From contig JALQBC010000034.1 in the NCBI GenBank assembly GCA_023375675.1, forward strand, positions 417,250-481,249: a DNA stretch of 64,000 nucleotides. The letters run 5' to 3'. Both the position numbers and the translations under genes were made by a program. Shown piece by piece: positions 33,417 through 45,359 of the stretch (positions are counted from its first letter, which is position 1; each line of letters opens with the position of its first letter). Source of the stretch: Cytospora piceicola (lineage: Eukaryota > Ascomycota > Sordariomycetes > Diaporthales > Cytosporaceae). The notes under the pieces are model-generated. The model saw only the letters and a list, made by a program, of their open reading frames with translations. It was not told the origin of the DNA and ran no database searches.

Positions 33417-36400
33417 AGGTTCCTGCCTATCAGTACTGGAGCAAGATAGGCTTGATGAATCTGTCTATCAGCAATAACTTAAAAAGTATTGCGGCGCTTC
33501 TGGTGTATGAATATGTAGCATCAATGTGGTCGAGTATAGTCTCTTCTTTTGTAATGTGAGTGAGCACTTGAGCAGACGTGGGAGCACGCAGAGGCCTGAT
33601 CGGCTCTGTGTTTCCCAGCAACATCAAGACAAGTGTCAATACGGCTCCTATGTGATTCTCTCACAATCCCTTGGTTACATATGCGATTCACTCCTATATG
33701 TGAAGGGACAAATTGACGACGACTTCAAGCAAAGGCGTGATACACCATCCCATCAGGACACTCTCAGGGCCAAGAGTTATCGATAATTCTTTTCGAATCA
33801 CCAGAGTGTGTGACCACGGACCCTCTAGTTATTCACTCACACACAGGTCCCCACCATCACTCTTATATTAAGTTATGCCCTCGTACGACAAGCTGCGTAA
33901 TGTTTCTGGAATATCAAGGAGGATAAGGGCTACAAGAACCACTTGCACAAGGCAGCACACATTATCATTTGGTCGAAATTAGAGACAAATCCACATGGGC
34001 AAGTATCCATCTTGAGGACTGATCACCATGCAAACCCGTCCCTTTCCCCAATTTCCACGACTGTTCCCCAGAAGGCACCGCCTTTCAGCCATGGGGAAGG
34101 CTTCTTGGGAATCCAGAAGCTGTTGATGAGCATATTGGGCGGGCTCCAAGGAGTTCCTTCATCTCCACCGCCCCCCGGTACCTCTGCCAGATGTCGCCAA
34201 CGCCAGATTGGCTACATGTACCTCTGTGCCTCACTATATGTTCTGGCTCTGTTGTCAAGTTGACTCAACGTAGCGCAGTTCAATTCTGTAGGCCCTGCCT
34301 GATTCCTCCTCTCATGTGTTTGTCACATTTGACGAAGTATGAATTAGCGACGTGTCTCTCGTCTTTCATACCCCTGAAGCGATGAGACCGTGGTTGAAAC
34401 CGACAATACCCTCTGCCACACAAGGCGTTGGAATACCTGGTGAAGATATTGATATGCGCCTTCCTATGATACCATCGCCGCCCACCTGAAGGAGGAGTTC
34501 TTGTTCTAGCCTTGACTCCATCTCTGAGACAGTGAATTCTTCAACCCGTTTGCATTGTGCAGAAGGAATTGTCAAATCGCCGGTGGAGCTGGGAATGTGA
34601 GATCAGTGTCTCGAACTTATTGCCGACGAGGCCATGATGCCACTCACAAGATGGTCAACGTTAAGTCCGTCGTCGCATCGTCCGGGAGTTGGTCCCTGGT
34701 AGGGATGAATTTCACGTGTGTAGCCACGGAACTCTCGTGGTGGCATCTGTTAAAAAACATGAGCTGGCCCGAGAGGTCTTGTTCAAGTCCCGAAGTGCCA
34801 CTCAACACCGCCAGGGCCCCAAAACGTCTGGGGTCCTGGAGGTCTTTCTCGTTGCCGCCGCACATACTGGCTCGACAAGAGCTACTTGAATTTGAGGTGG
34901 TAATGTAGGTTTTGCTCCGGAACGGAGGCGAGTGACAACTGATGAATAGTAAGCACGCTGGGCGCTGGAATGACGATTTGGAGATGACCGAAGTTGAAAA
35001 CGTTCTCAAGAGTATCCCGCAGGCTTTTAAATGATCCACATGACAGCGAGAGAATGATAAAGACCAAGAGACTGGCCATGTCTGAAGACGGTCCTTGAGG
35101 TAAGTGCCTCGTCAACGTGATCGCCCGGGTCATCACGGAATCCATCTTTACTGATTCTGAATGAGGAGTGGCCAATCAAAGACGGCAAAAAATGCGCATT
35201 TCCAGGAACTTCCAGACCGGATCCCTTTTTGTCTATAGGCCAAGGTCAGTCAATGGCGGACCGCAATCGTGTAACTGAGCATGTTTCTTGAGCAAGTTTT
35301 GAGAGCTTTTGGCCACGAGGCGGACTGGCGTGGAGTCTGTTAGTGATGACCTGCCAACAATCGTAATCATTGCACAACATCCATGTACCCCTTATCACTT
35401 ATACGGTCTGGTGCACCCAGACCAGACGTCGCTCCACGACATACAAACCTAGACTACTTAGATATGTAGACTAAATAATCCCCCGAAACGTGACATATGT
35501 ATTAGACTTCTTCTCGAATGATGCTACCGCCAAAGACCCGAGCCCACGAGTCGTGATGTGTGGTGGGCATTACCTATAACCTAGGTAAGTGATAATTATG
35601 ATGACCACTCATTATTCTATCATCTTTCCACGTCATTCTCTCTCTCTCCCCATCTTATTTTATTTCCTCCTCAATCACCCTCGCATGTATGACGACCATC
35701 ATCGTCTTCCGGTTAGGAGCTCAAGGAGGGAGCCCGAGCCAAACTGCCGGTTCCTATAGCCGGGTCTTAGACACACGATATCACTGACCCATGTGCTCCG
35801 CACGCTGGCTACTCATGCTGTACTGACGATATATGGAACAGAGGACGACAAGAATAGAGAATTTTCATTTTTGACTTGAGCATCACGGGGCAAATCGTAG
35901 AGTCGCACCACTCCAATGTATCGCGAGGCCCATGTTACGAACCTGGCCAAGGCTCCTAGAGTGTCAAGCATCTTGCAGCTGCTGTGTATGCTACATATGT
36001 CCTTGACAAGCAAGATAGTATCTCATGTCGACATGTGGGAGACTGGGAGAACGCATATTACCGGCATGCAAGCAACGGGCTGTGGCTCTGTTGACGCATC
36101 GTGCATATGACGCATACAAGACGGTGCTTGCTGGTCTGGCCACGCCGAACGAGTATATGAGCGGGCGATGCTGCATATGTTCGGAGGGTTTCTGGAGAAG
36201 CAACAGGTGGGGGATTGTGGAAGAAGCAAATTCCCACCGTGGGCAAGCCAATGCATCTAACGTCCTTAGCCGTCACTTTCATCCTCCTCTGATTGGTTTC
36301 CGAGATTCTGTGGCTTTCATGGCTGAGTCCCACTGGGGGACAAGACTGTTTGTCGCGGATGGCCGACTCGGTGAGTATCCGGCGCAAGCGGGCTTGCGGG

Positions 36401-38907
36401 ATGCTTTCCCGCGGAAATTGGCACCCTCTATCTCCAGGTGACAAAGGATATGGAGGCTGTTTCGCCTTGAGCTGGTGAATAAGAAAAAGGTAAGACAATT
36501 TTTGCCACCTGAGTAGTGAGGAAGGGAGATATGTGTGAGACGGGAAGAAAAACATGCGGATTTGTTGTGCAAGACGTGTTTCACGGTCCGAGAAAACGAC
36601 CATCTGAGCTCATCACTGATTCCTTTAACTTCCGCTCGTAGCTTTGATTATTGCTTGGTGTTGGCCGAGCAGAGAATCATGTCTATCCCACGGGGTGCTA
36701 ATGAGACATCAAGGTTCGTCATCACGTCGCGCGGTGTAGGGACCTTTGCAACTACGAGGAGGGTATGTATCCGGAGAAATATTTCCTTCTTCCATGACAC
36801 ACGCCTACGCATACACGTACAAGTGAATATAAAGTAATGGACGCCGCATAATACATTGCACGTGTCCCGTCTCGAGGCACGTGCCGTCCCAAATGTCTAG
36901 AGTATATAAATTAGTGCATAACTATATCATAGCACAAATAAGCATACAAACACAACCAGGAAACGTTATTCCGGGCCCCGTTACAGTATAACATGGTACA
37001 GCATCCCATTTACTGCATGAAATCCCCTAGCCATTCCCCTCAAGCCAACAAGCCACTCATGTATGACATAAGGGCCAAGGATTGGGATAGATTGCAGTGC
37101 ACGAAGCACGAACAGGGGCTGGTAGCATGTCAACTGGTGGGATCGGCATAATCTACCTCGTATGTTCCAAACCAATCACTAGATATAAGTCTATGCTACT
37201 GTGTCATCCCTTAACTTCATACCCGCATGTCACCTTGCATGTGAGCGAGTTCACCCATAACATCTATATCCCACCGGTATGTACTTGGTTGCGTGACTGA
37301 TTATGCCACTGCGTAAAATACTTAGCACGTACGGTGGGTGATACGATGCCAATGCACGCACGCTCGGGTCCGCCTGCATATATCAACTTCTGCAGGCACA
37401 ATGCAGGTGTTATTGCTGTAGCCTTTTTTACCTGTCTACCCTGCAGATGGCAGATCAGATGCATGCTGACTGCTATCGTTGTTGTGATTGACTGTCCTAC
37501 ACGGTACTTACGAGCATATCGATGACATGACAGGGAGAAAATGGACCACAGCCCATACAGCCAGATTCAGCTACATATTTCCGATGTTCTCTGAGGCTCC
37601 ATCTACTTCCCGGGCTCTTTGTCCACGGAGTGTAGAGAGAGTCGAGTTGACGAGTCGAGGGATGCAGCCAGCCATCAGCAACCCGGCCCGGGTAGGTTTT
37701 CCATCGGAGCACCGCAGCTAGACAGCTTGCACCACATACATCCATGGGTCATCCTGAGCTGGTGTACCCATCTGTGGATTCCAACAACCGACGCCAGGCT
37801 CGAGCAAACGAGCGGACGGCTTGCGGGCTCTGCTCTGACTCCAGTAGCAAGCTGCTTTTGCTGCTTATCAGCAACATGCCCAAGTACATCGTCGTTTGCT
37901 TCCCGAAACCCAGGGCGGTGTAAGCTCTGTTGGCCAATCTAACTCGCACTGACTCGATGGGTAGTCGCCACAGCTCTATCCTCCTCGGCCGTTGTCGTCT
38001 GCTAATCAGCTAGCTATAGATGCAATTTATATGCCGTCTTAGCAGGGAGGCGGTTGGGAGATTAGCCAGCCCTCCTTCGTCTACCAAGATGCACATCCTC
38101 ATGCATGCCATTATCAGTATGGCAAGGTAGTTACAGACCAGTCTTGGTTCCGTGAAATTTCTTTTCCGTTGGCTTGATCATCTTGTGTTATGCGGGCTGC
38201 TGGCTGGCTCTTGAGCTCCCACGATGACGCCTCTTGCAACACAGTCGGTGATGACCATGTCACTACAATTACACACGTGTGGCTGAACCAAACTCGTCTG
38301 GAGCCTCGAACAATTCCCTGTTTGTGTTGTTATTTTTCCACCTCGCCTTGCCCAGAATTTTCCATCCAGTCAGTAGTCTATTTGAATACGGAGACGAGAT
38401 ACAACACCAGGCATCAAAGGCATTCCCGCCCGGCTCAACGATGATCTTGATCATCATAATGAGCATGGCCACAGGCTAGCGGGAAGACACATGCAGTCCA
38501 ACTCGATCGGACCGTGGAGAAATCTATGCAGACATGGATCGCTGCAGCAGAGTCTAGCCAACTTTCAATGCTGCCACCCGGATGTCTGGATGCTCCCCCT
38601 GTCAACTCTGCCAACATACAGCCAACCCAAACCCAAGTGGCCATGAGCTTGTTTCTTATGTCTCCGGAGACATGGGCTGCATGATGTGGGATACGAAGAA
38701 GGCGAGACCGGGGAGGGGAGTTTACCCAACTCATATCTGGTGGATATAAAGTCCACTTCGTCACACCTGGTGAGTGTCGCTTCTCCTCCACCCCTCAAGC
38801 TCTCTCCTCTCACTATCTCTGGGCTCCCACCAGCCCGACTTGAGGATTTTCACTCGTTCTTTTGAATTGTCTTCCCCAATATCTTTACTGTCAGACCTTT
38901 GCAAACC
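33417..38907. other. 5.5-kb stretch without a supportable gene
   Basis: Mixed base composition, many short open frames, none with a domain, a signal peptide or credible splice architecture. The longest (36058-36603, minus) has irregular codon use. The segment 35,400-35,650 is AT-rich with an AACCTAGGTAAG variant of the TACCTAGGTA palindrome. No tRNA cloverleaf was found. Confidence 0.45.
38745..38750 (+). promoter_or_regulatory. TATA box of the Ser/Thr-rich protein gene
   Basis: TATAAA 158 bp before the ATG at 38908, followed by a CT-rich leader. Confidence 0.45.
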
Positions 38908-40387
38908 ATGCGTGGAATCTATCACCTGGCTCTCCTGGGCTTGGGGTAAGCATTTTCCAACATAAACGTCCCAATTCTTCGTCCCGTCGAGACATGACTG
39001 ACACATTCCTCACAGAGCCGCCAGTGTCCTCAGCCACGAGGGGCATCTCAAGCACAGACAAGAGTACGGCTGGCCAGAGACAGTGACGGTCAAGGAGACT
39101 GTCACAGTCTCGATCGACGTCGGCTGCAGCTCTACCTCGAGCGTCTCTGGATTGTCTACTGGTACGAGAGGTACCTCCTCTTCACCTTCTGGTCCTTACG
39201 GCAATGGCACTTCCTCGAGTTCCGCCCTGGGAACTGGGTCAGTTGCTAGGTCCACAAGTGTCTCGACAAGCACATTCTCAGCATCCTTTCGGCCCACCGG
39301 AACTGGCACGGGCCAGTCGAGCGCCCTCAGCTCATCGGCAGCGATCTATCCCAACACCACGACGCCCTTGACGTGGGCTACAACCGGATGGTCGGCTACA
39401 GCCCCTGCATCCTCATCCTCGCCTACCTCCAACACCACCTCGAGTCCACTTTGTGGTGGTCTGGGAGGTGAGTGTAGCTCAACCGTCACGTCCGTTCTGA
39501 CGCGGAGCTCAGCCATATCGTTGAATCCAAATAGCACTGTTACCTCCGTCAGTCCAGTCAACACCTCGATCAGAACATCCTCAAGTAGCTCTATCACTCT
39601 ATTGACTGGAGCCACCAGCTCTGCCTCAGCCAGCTCCACTGGCCCATACGGGAACTCGACTAGTATCACTACGGAGCCAAGGATCAGTAGCACACCATTT
39701 ATAACCACAACCAAACCTCTGTCAGGGTCAACAACTCGACGGTCAGCTACAGGCGGTGGCTCTTCAGTTCCCATTCCGCCTGTGAGCAACAGTGGTTCCG
39801 TGTCAAGCTCAACCAGTTCTGGGGGAGATACAGACTCGACGTCCACGTCCACGCCCAGCAAGCCATCCACCTTGACGGTCACGCACACCAATACCCACAC
39901 AGTCACCACCCCTTCGAGCTCAGGAGGTTTCTCGTCCACCGCTGCTACCACTGCCATCAGCGGTTCCAGCAGCACAGGCCCGTCAGGAGTCAGCAACAGC
40001 ACGGCCCCGTACACTTTGCCAACGTCGAGTGCCTCTCGTGGTTCTTCCGCCTCTTCACTGACAATACCACCCACGACTAGCAGCTACTCACCGCCAGGTT
40101 ACACCTGGCCGCCTTCCGTCCCATCTTCGTCGACGACACTTGAGACAAGAACCTCGGCGTCGAGCGCAGCGGCCTGGACACCAACTCCGTATGGCAGTCA
40201 ACCAGGCGAGGGCGGTGGATCTTGGCCATGGCCTTGGTCGTGGGGAGGTTCTAAGGGACATGCAGGAGGAAGCAACGATCCGGGGCATGACAATCCTCCT
40301 CCTCCTCCACCACCGTCGCGTGGAGGTGAACCACAGTCGGACGACCAGCAGAGTGGTAGTCATAAGAGATGGTACATGAACCTGTGA
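38908..40387 (+). CDS. Secreted Ser/Thr-rich mucin-like protein, unknown function
   Basis: Exons 38908-38945 and 39016-40387 (70-bp intron, GTAAGC donor, CTCACAG acceptor) give 469 residues. The first exon encodes MRGIYHLALLGLG, a signal peptide that only appears after splicing. A short ordered part follows (EGHLKHRQEYGWPETVTVKE) with one CSSTS cysteine and a later CGGLGGEC pair. Most of the rest is Ser/Thr (about 75-390), expected to be heavily O-mannosylated. The C-terminus is Gly/Pro/Trp-rich (WPWPWSWGG, then a seven-Pro run) and lacks a hydrophobic GPI tail. Likely a wall-associated or extracellular glycoprotein. No family recognised. Confidence 0.75.
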
Positions 40388-40731
40388 ATGTAATGACTTC
40401 ACTGGCTGTCTTTCAGTGGCCTGTGCAAGTTTCGACTTTCGGACAGTGCTGAGTTGCAAGGTACGGATGGGCCGATTTCGTTTCTTGACACTCCTTTGCC
40501 GTTTTTGCTTGATTTGATTTTTTTGCCCCTCCACTGCTTGCGTCCGTCAACGCGATTTTCCTAGAGTCTCGTGGGAGGGAACATACAATTCTTTCATCGA
40601 GTTAATTCAAGCCCCTCGGGGAAAACAATGTTATTTTTCTTCCTCATGATGTGTGACGCCCCGTCATGTGCTAGTGTTGATGTATATGTGGAAGACCGGA
40701 CCGCGGGTCATGGGTGGTGGCCTCGTCCCAC
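40388..40731. other. Convergent 3' spacer
   Basis: Spacer between the Ser/Thr-rich gene (+) and the acyltransferase (-). No gene seen. Confidence 0.55.
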
Positions 40732-41997
40732 TCACAAGACTCTCCTCAACAATGGAAACGCCTCAAGTAACCATTTCCCCACTGCGAACGACGCAGCAGT
40801 ATTGATATAACCTATTGAACCCGACAAGAAGATCGGCCATAGCACTCTGCAAACAGGGCTCTCCATGATCATCGCTAGCCCTGAAATGCCAGCAAGTCCT
40901 TTGTCCACAGCAGACCCAATAGCGGCACTAAGCGGCACATGAATGAGGAATGTGGAAAATGTGTACCTGGCCTGCCACAGCGAGGAGGTGGCCGCCTTAT
41001 TGTGGTGTCTTTGGAAGTAATCCATCAAGGCCGGGCCGATGAGCATGAAGGACAACTCATTCCAGACTGCATAGACTGCTGCGTTGAGATTCCAGCCGCC
41101 GCTCCACGTTGTACTTCCTCCGGGCCCCAGAATGCAGATGGGGGCTGTCAAGACCGATATCGCGACGGCCACCGGCAGGGAGATGATAGGCTTGACTGCA
41201 GTGTTTGCCGATATAAGGAGGCCTGATTTGTCTGATCCGGTTGACGATGCCTGCTCGAACGGCCCCGTCATCCTTAGATCCCCATGCTCGAGGGACAGAT
41301 GCCCCAAAGTATAGGCCAGGATATACTGCACTAAATATGCAGGCTGGACACCGAGAGGAGTAGATGACCTTCCCACTGGGTAGTCGAGGCGGATAATAAA
41401 GCTTGCTGTCGCGGCCAGAATCCACCCGTAATTCTTCAACACATCATAAACGGCATGCGAATCGTCCCTGCCATCTTTCCCGTTATGACTGGGGGACGGC
41501 GAATACTGTTGGACCAGCGCGGCCACGGCATCAAAAGCGAGCAACGTGGCTGTGTACCAAGTCACACCGCGTGCACCGCGCACCTGTCTCCAATAGGCCT
41601 GGAAGATGCCCTCGACACGACCCTGTACCAGGCAGCTCGCCAGGGGTGGCCCAAGCATCGTATAGACGACCGTCGGCACAAGCAGCCTTACCATCTTGGT
41701 TTCCACAAAAGCAGTGAGAGATACATGCTTTTTGGCCAGAGCCTGCGCAGACATACGACCGGAAATCCAGAAGAAGAGGCCCATGAAGAAAGACTGATTG
41801 AAGCCATTGAAAAGAAGGAGTGGCAACGACAGATGGCCACTGGGGATAAGTCGAGAACGGAACATGTTCCCTTCCCCGCCATAAGATATAGCAGTGTGAT
41901 GCACCACGACCAAGCCTGTAAGGAAGGTTTTGAGGTTGTCCAGGTCGTGACGCCGGAGGGTAATGATGTTATTCGAAGTCGACGCCATGAAGGGCAT
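40732..41997 (-). CDS. Acyltransferase-3 family integral membrane protein
   Basis: Intronless on the minus strand; ATG at 41997 (MPFMASTS) gives 421 residues, or 41988 gives 418. The longer open frame begins with GTG and is not used. About ten membrane segments. The N-terminal LDNLKTFLTGLVVVHHTAISYGG fits the Asp/Arg-rich first helix and conserved His of acyltransferase family 3 (PF01757), with FFMGLFFWISGRMSAQ and FVETKMVRLLVP following. These proteins move O-acetyl or other acyl groups onto carbohydrates, lipids or secondary metabolites. The acceptor here is unknown; neighbours give no hint. Confidence 0.85.
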   Translation of the reverse strand: MPFMASTSNNIITLRRHDLDNLKTFLTGLVVVHHTAISYGGEGNMFRSRLIPSGHLSLPLLLFNGFNQSFFMGLFFWISGRMSAQALAKKHVSLTAFVETKMVRLLVPTVVYTMLGPPLASCLVQGRVEGIFQAYWRQVRGARGVTWYTATLLAFDAVAALVQQYSPSPSHNGKDGRDDSHAVYDVLKNYGWILAATASFIIRLDYPVGRSSTPLGVQPAYLVQYILAYTLGHLSLEHGDLRMTGPFEQASSTGSDKSGLLISANTAVKPIISLPVAVAISVLTAPICILGPGGSTTWSGGWNLNAAVYAVWNELSFMLIGPALMDYFQRHHNKAATSSLWQARYTFSTFLIHVPLSAAIGSAVDKGLAGISGLAMIMESPVCRVLWPIFLSGSIGYINTAASFAVGKWLLEAFPLLRRVL

Positions 41998-42707
41998 ACA
42001 AGTGTGCACTCGCTTGCCTCAGGCTTCACAGCTTCGCAAGTGCTGTGTATGCGGGTTTCGAATACCTATCAATATTGGCGGCTGGAGCTTGAGAGCGTTG
42101 ATTATGTTCATGAGAGAAGCTTGTTGTCCACCCCGTCGCAAGCAAGCACGTTGACCGTATGAGGTACAGCGAAATGCCCAGATTGCCCCCAATCTACAAG
42201 ATGAGGTCTAGTGTGCGGGTTCTGGCTGGAACGTCGCGAGTAAGCCGGGGATATTGCGGATGAATATTCCTTCCGCTATGCGTGTTTTCATTTGATGCTT
42301 CTACTTGCTTCAAGGCCCCATTTTTAGGCTAGGTATCCGCATGGCTGGAAACAAGTGGCAGAGTGACATACTCACTTCCAACAATGCTGCTGGCGCTGCA
42401 TGTCTGTCTAGTGCTCCTACTTCCGGCCCGAATTTTCCACTTGACAGGCGAGTGGCACGTCATGGCCGCTTAATCTGGCATCGCTATATAATCCACGTTG
42501 CTCGGACGTGTAGGCAACCAGCGAGCGAGAGCATATGTTGTTGGGAAAACCGCCGGGGATGCAGTTCTGGATAGTTGCCCACCAGAAAACCGGCATTTGT
42601 TGGCTGGAGCTGAGACTGTCCTCCTGGCCGTATACTGGGGTCCCCATCTGTCTCGTCCCATGTGTTGCGCCCCTGCTAGAGGTGATTGAACAGAGCCCAA
42701 TCCTTCT
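41998..42707. other. Spacer upstream of the acyltransferase and downstream of the NAD kinase
   Basis: No gene recognised. Short open frames only. Confidence 0.5.
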
Positions 42708-44048
42708 TCATCCGTCTGGGTTGCCGAATGGATAGTTGAATTTGAGTAGGCCATTGAGCCCACCGACCCACCCATAGTCGTTATCTCCGCCCTCAGAAGG
42801 CAATTGCCCCTTCTGGGTATCCCTGATGACACAGGGGACTCCGCCACTCCAATCCCCGGATTCTGACTTGATGATGCTCTCTCCCTGGACTCGTATTTCC
42901 ATTCCAGGGCTAGCCCCCGTCCGCCGTTTGCCGTCGATACTGACTTCAAGTTCGCGGCCTCGGTTTCTTTCACTGAGACGGAGAACAACCTTTGTATCCA
43001 ACGGCAGCACCAGCGGCCTGAAGCTGAGGCTTCTTGGGCAGATGGGCGTGATGAGCAGCGAGCTGACAAGAGGATGGACTATGGCGCCTCCAGCGCTGAG
43101 GGAGTAAGCGGTCGAGCCGGTTGGTGTACTGACCAAGATCCCGTCACAGATGGCCTCGGTCAGGAAATGATTGTTGACATAGACATCGATGATGGCGAGG
43201 TGAGGCTGACCGCCGCGGTGAAGGAGGAGTTCGTTGACGGCATGGATGGTCGGGGGGACCTTGACCGGTGGCACCCAGTCAGGGTCGCCCAGGGCAGCTT
43301 CTTGTTCGGCGCTCAGCGGCATGAGGCGCAGTCTCTGATGAGCCTCGGCGGTTGAGGTGGGCATCAACGAATGGTTGATGTTGTTGCCCTCGTTGTCAAA
43401 GACACCGACCTTGAGGCGATGGCGAAGGAGGATCTTCGGTTTCCCAGCCCCAGTCGTACTCCCGCTCGTGTAGACGTGTGTCCAAGCATCTTTGAATTCC
43501 TCGAACTTCCACTCCCCCAAGAAACCCAAAGTGCCCATGCTGAATGACAGGATTGGAGGAACACTTGATCGTAGGGAGAACAAACTCGCGGCTCGCAGGA
43601 TGGTGCCATCTCCGCCGAGGGTGGTGACCAGATCGATCTTGTTGGGGAACTGTATGGAAGGATCGCTCCGGGAAGCCGTGAAGATTGGGAAGGGCAGGTA
43701 TTTATGGACACGGTCGGCTATGCGGCTCTCGAAGACGATACTAATGTCGGGATAGTTGTCGTGTAGGTGCTGGGCAAACTTGACAGCATCCTCCACCACT
43801 TTCGGTGAGTGTAATTTTGGGATCAAGAGGATATTCCTCGGGGGCTGTGGCCAGTGGAGTGTGAGCAGCCCGACGGAGGTCTCCTGATATAAGGGGGTAA
43901 TCCTGTGTGGGAGTTGTGCGACATCACGGATGTCGCGTAGTCGAGCCGATGTCGAGAATGCGCACCGGATGAGATGTGGACTTCGGGATGGACATGGGGG
44001 GGGCTTTAGCCATCTTGCGAGTGGCCTCGTCGATAATATAGTGTTCAT
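42708..44048 (-). CDS. POS5: NAD(H) kinase, mitochondrial POS5-type
   Basis: Phosphorylates NAD+ or NADH to NADP(H) using ATP. Intronless on the minus strand, 446 residues, ATG at 44046-44048. The Arg/Ser/Pro-rich start (MNTILSTRPLARWLKPPPCPSRS, then CAFSTSARLRD) looks like a mitochondrial presequence. Catalytic signatures are GGDGT at residues 145-149, FSMGTLGFLGEW, NELLLHRGG and DGILVSTPTGSTAYSLSAGG, the complete ATP-NAD kinase set. The presequence and length near yeast Pos5 favour a matrix NADH kinase over the cytosolic Utr1 type, though substrate preference cannot be read. The C-terminus ends GLLKFNYPFGNPDG. Confidence 0.92.
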   Translation of the reverse strand: MNTILSTRPLARWLKPPPCPSRSPHLIRCAFSTSARLRDIRDVAQLPHRITPLYQETSVGLLTLHWPQPPRNILLIPKLHSPKVVEDAVKFAQHLHDNYPDISIVFESRIADRVHKYLPFPIFTASRSDPSIQFPNKIDLVTTLGGDGTILRAASLFSLRSSVPPILSFSMGTLGFLGEWKFEEFKDAWTHVYTSGSTTGAGKPKILLRHRLKVGVFDNEGNNINHSLMPTSTAEAHQRLRLMPLSAEQEAALGDPDWVPPVKVPPTIHAVNELLLHRGGQPHLAIIDVYVNNHFLTEAICDGILVSTPTGSTAYSLSAGGAIVHPLVSSLLITPICPRSLSFRPLVLPLDTKVVLRLSERNRGRELEVSIDGKRRTGASPGMEIRVQGESIIKSESGDWSGGVPCVIRDTQKGQLPSEGGDNDYGWVGGLNGLLKFNYPFGNPDG

Positions 44049-44177
44049 TTTGTTGGATGTTCAAGTGACAACAACTGTTGACCAGCCCAGCTCGGACGGG
44101 GATTGGTTGTGCGGCTGAGAGTGTGTGCAGAGGAGGAGCATGGAGCATTGGCGAGGACGCGACATCTCGAGGAGGAG

Positions 44178-44219
44178 CTCTCTCTCTCTGTGTGTGTGTG
44201 TGTGTCTGTGTCTGTGTCT
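44178..44219. repeat. (CT)n(GT)n microsatellite
   Basis: CT run followed by GT and TGTC units, upstream of the NAD kinase start. Confidence 0.9.
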
Positions 44220-44828
44220 ATCGAACCGTTTCTTGAACCAAGGTGCTCAACTTTTCGGAAGGGAAATGCGTATCAGATCGGCTCGTCCATTATTTCGAAG
44301 GCCCTCTATATGCTAGAGGGTTGCCAAAGTGGGTAGGTATTAGGCAGGTGGTTGGTGTGTGAATGATGAGCATGTTTAGGCAAAGGTAAGGAGCAGGAGA
44401 GGAAAGAAAGAAAAGTAAGGTCCGAATCGGTGTGTAAGTGGAGGGAAAGTACCTTAGGTCTTCCCCTACGCGCCAATGAGAAGCAAGTGTTGACTACCCC
44501 AGCTTCGTCATAAGTCAGTCCTCAACCCTTGTTCTGGGTGCCCGTTATTAGGCGGCCCAAGCTCCCTTCCAAATGAAATTCGAAATAAATAAAAGAATAA
44601 AAAAATAAAAAAAGAGAAAAGAACTGATTGGTTGTCGGTTAGTGCTCCGAGACCGGGGAGGACCCCACACCGTATCGACAGTAACAAACTTATCGACCGT
44701 ATCAGCTCATTGCAACCGTAATCAAGCCAGGATCAGTCGATGCCTGAGCGTTACTCTACTGTGGTATTGTATGTACGGAGCTTGATTGTTACGGAGCACG
44801 GAGCTTGGAGCTCCAAGCCAAAGCCGAG

Positions 44829-44912
44829 GCAAGGCACGGGCATGGGCACGGGCACGGGCACGGTCACAGGCAAGGCAGGGGCACGGCAAGGCAGGGAAGG
44901 GCAGGGCAGAGC
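44829..44912. repeat. GGCACG/GGCAAG low-complexity tract
   Basis: Imperfect G-rich hexamers (GGGCAC, GGCAAG, GGGCAG) over about 84 bp. G-runs on the plus strand. Confidence 0.75.
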
Positions 44913-45359
44913 ATTTACGGCTGGCTTGTGACTGTCTGAATGTCTGACATCAATAACACTCTACCAAAGTACTGAAATCCACAACCACCCGAGTTGCAGC
45001 CTTAGGGCCCGAACAGCCCGACTGACCTTCATCACGTCTGCTGACATCTCCCGAGGTCCCCCAAAACTGTCCAAACTGGTACCTATCTATCTATATCCAT
45101 CCCTTTCTTTCTGTTTTGATGTCTAAGACTCTTGTTCCCGACCTTGAAGGACCACGACAAGCTATATACTCCTTCCTCTGCTCCTCCTTCTGCGCTCGCT
45201 GTCTTTGTTAGTCCCCAGACCGAGCACACGACCACGGTTGTTACACCGTCTGTTCCGCATTGCCAGTCACTACTGGGTATCCATTCGGTCCTTCGCTTCG
45301 TCCACATCACCTGCTCGAGCGACCTCATCTTCCCTTTCGAACTGCTGTCGAACTCGGGC

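Larger units (their letters stand above)
44049..45359. other. Divergent promoter region between NAD kinase and LPAAT
   Basis: Holds a CT/GT microsatellite (44178-44219), an A-rich patch (44,575-44,620), a GGCACG low-complexity tract (44829-44912) and a pyrimidine-rich leader for the LPAAT gene. The open frame running from 45132 into the LPAAT exon has no ATG before 45360. Confidence 0.55.

Noticed and set aside
36058..36603. 181-residue minus-strand frame in the gene desert
   Set aside because: No domain, signal peptide or supporting splice sites; irregular amino-acid usage.
39346..40074. 242-residue minus-strand frame
   Set aside because: Complement of the Ser/Thr-rich repeat-like coding sequence, giving Val/Glu-rich low complexity.
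45132..45359. Extended N-terminus of the LPAAT reading frame
   Set aside because: No in-frame ATG before 45360; the upstream part is a C/T-rich leader.
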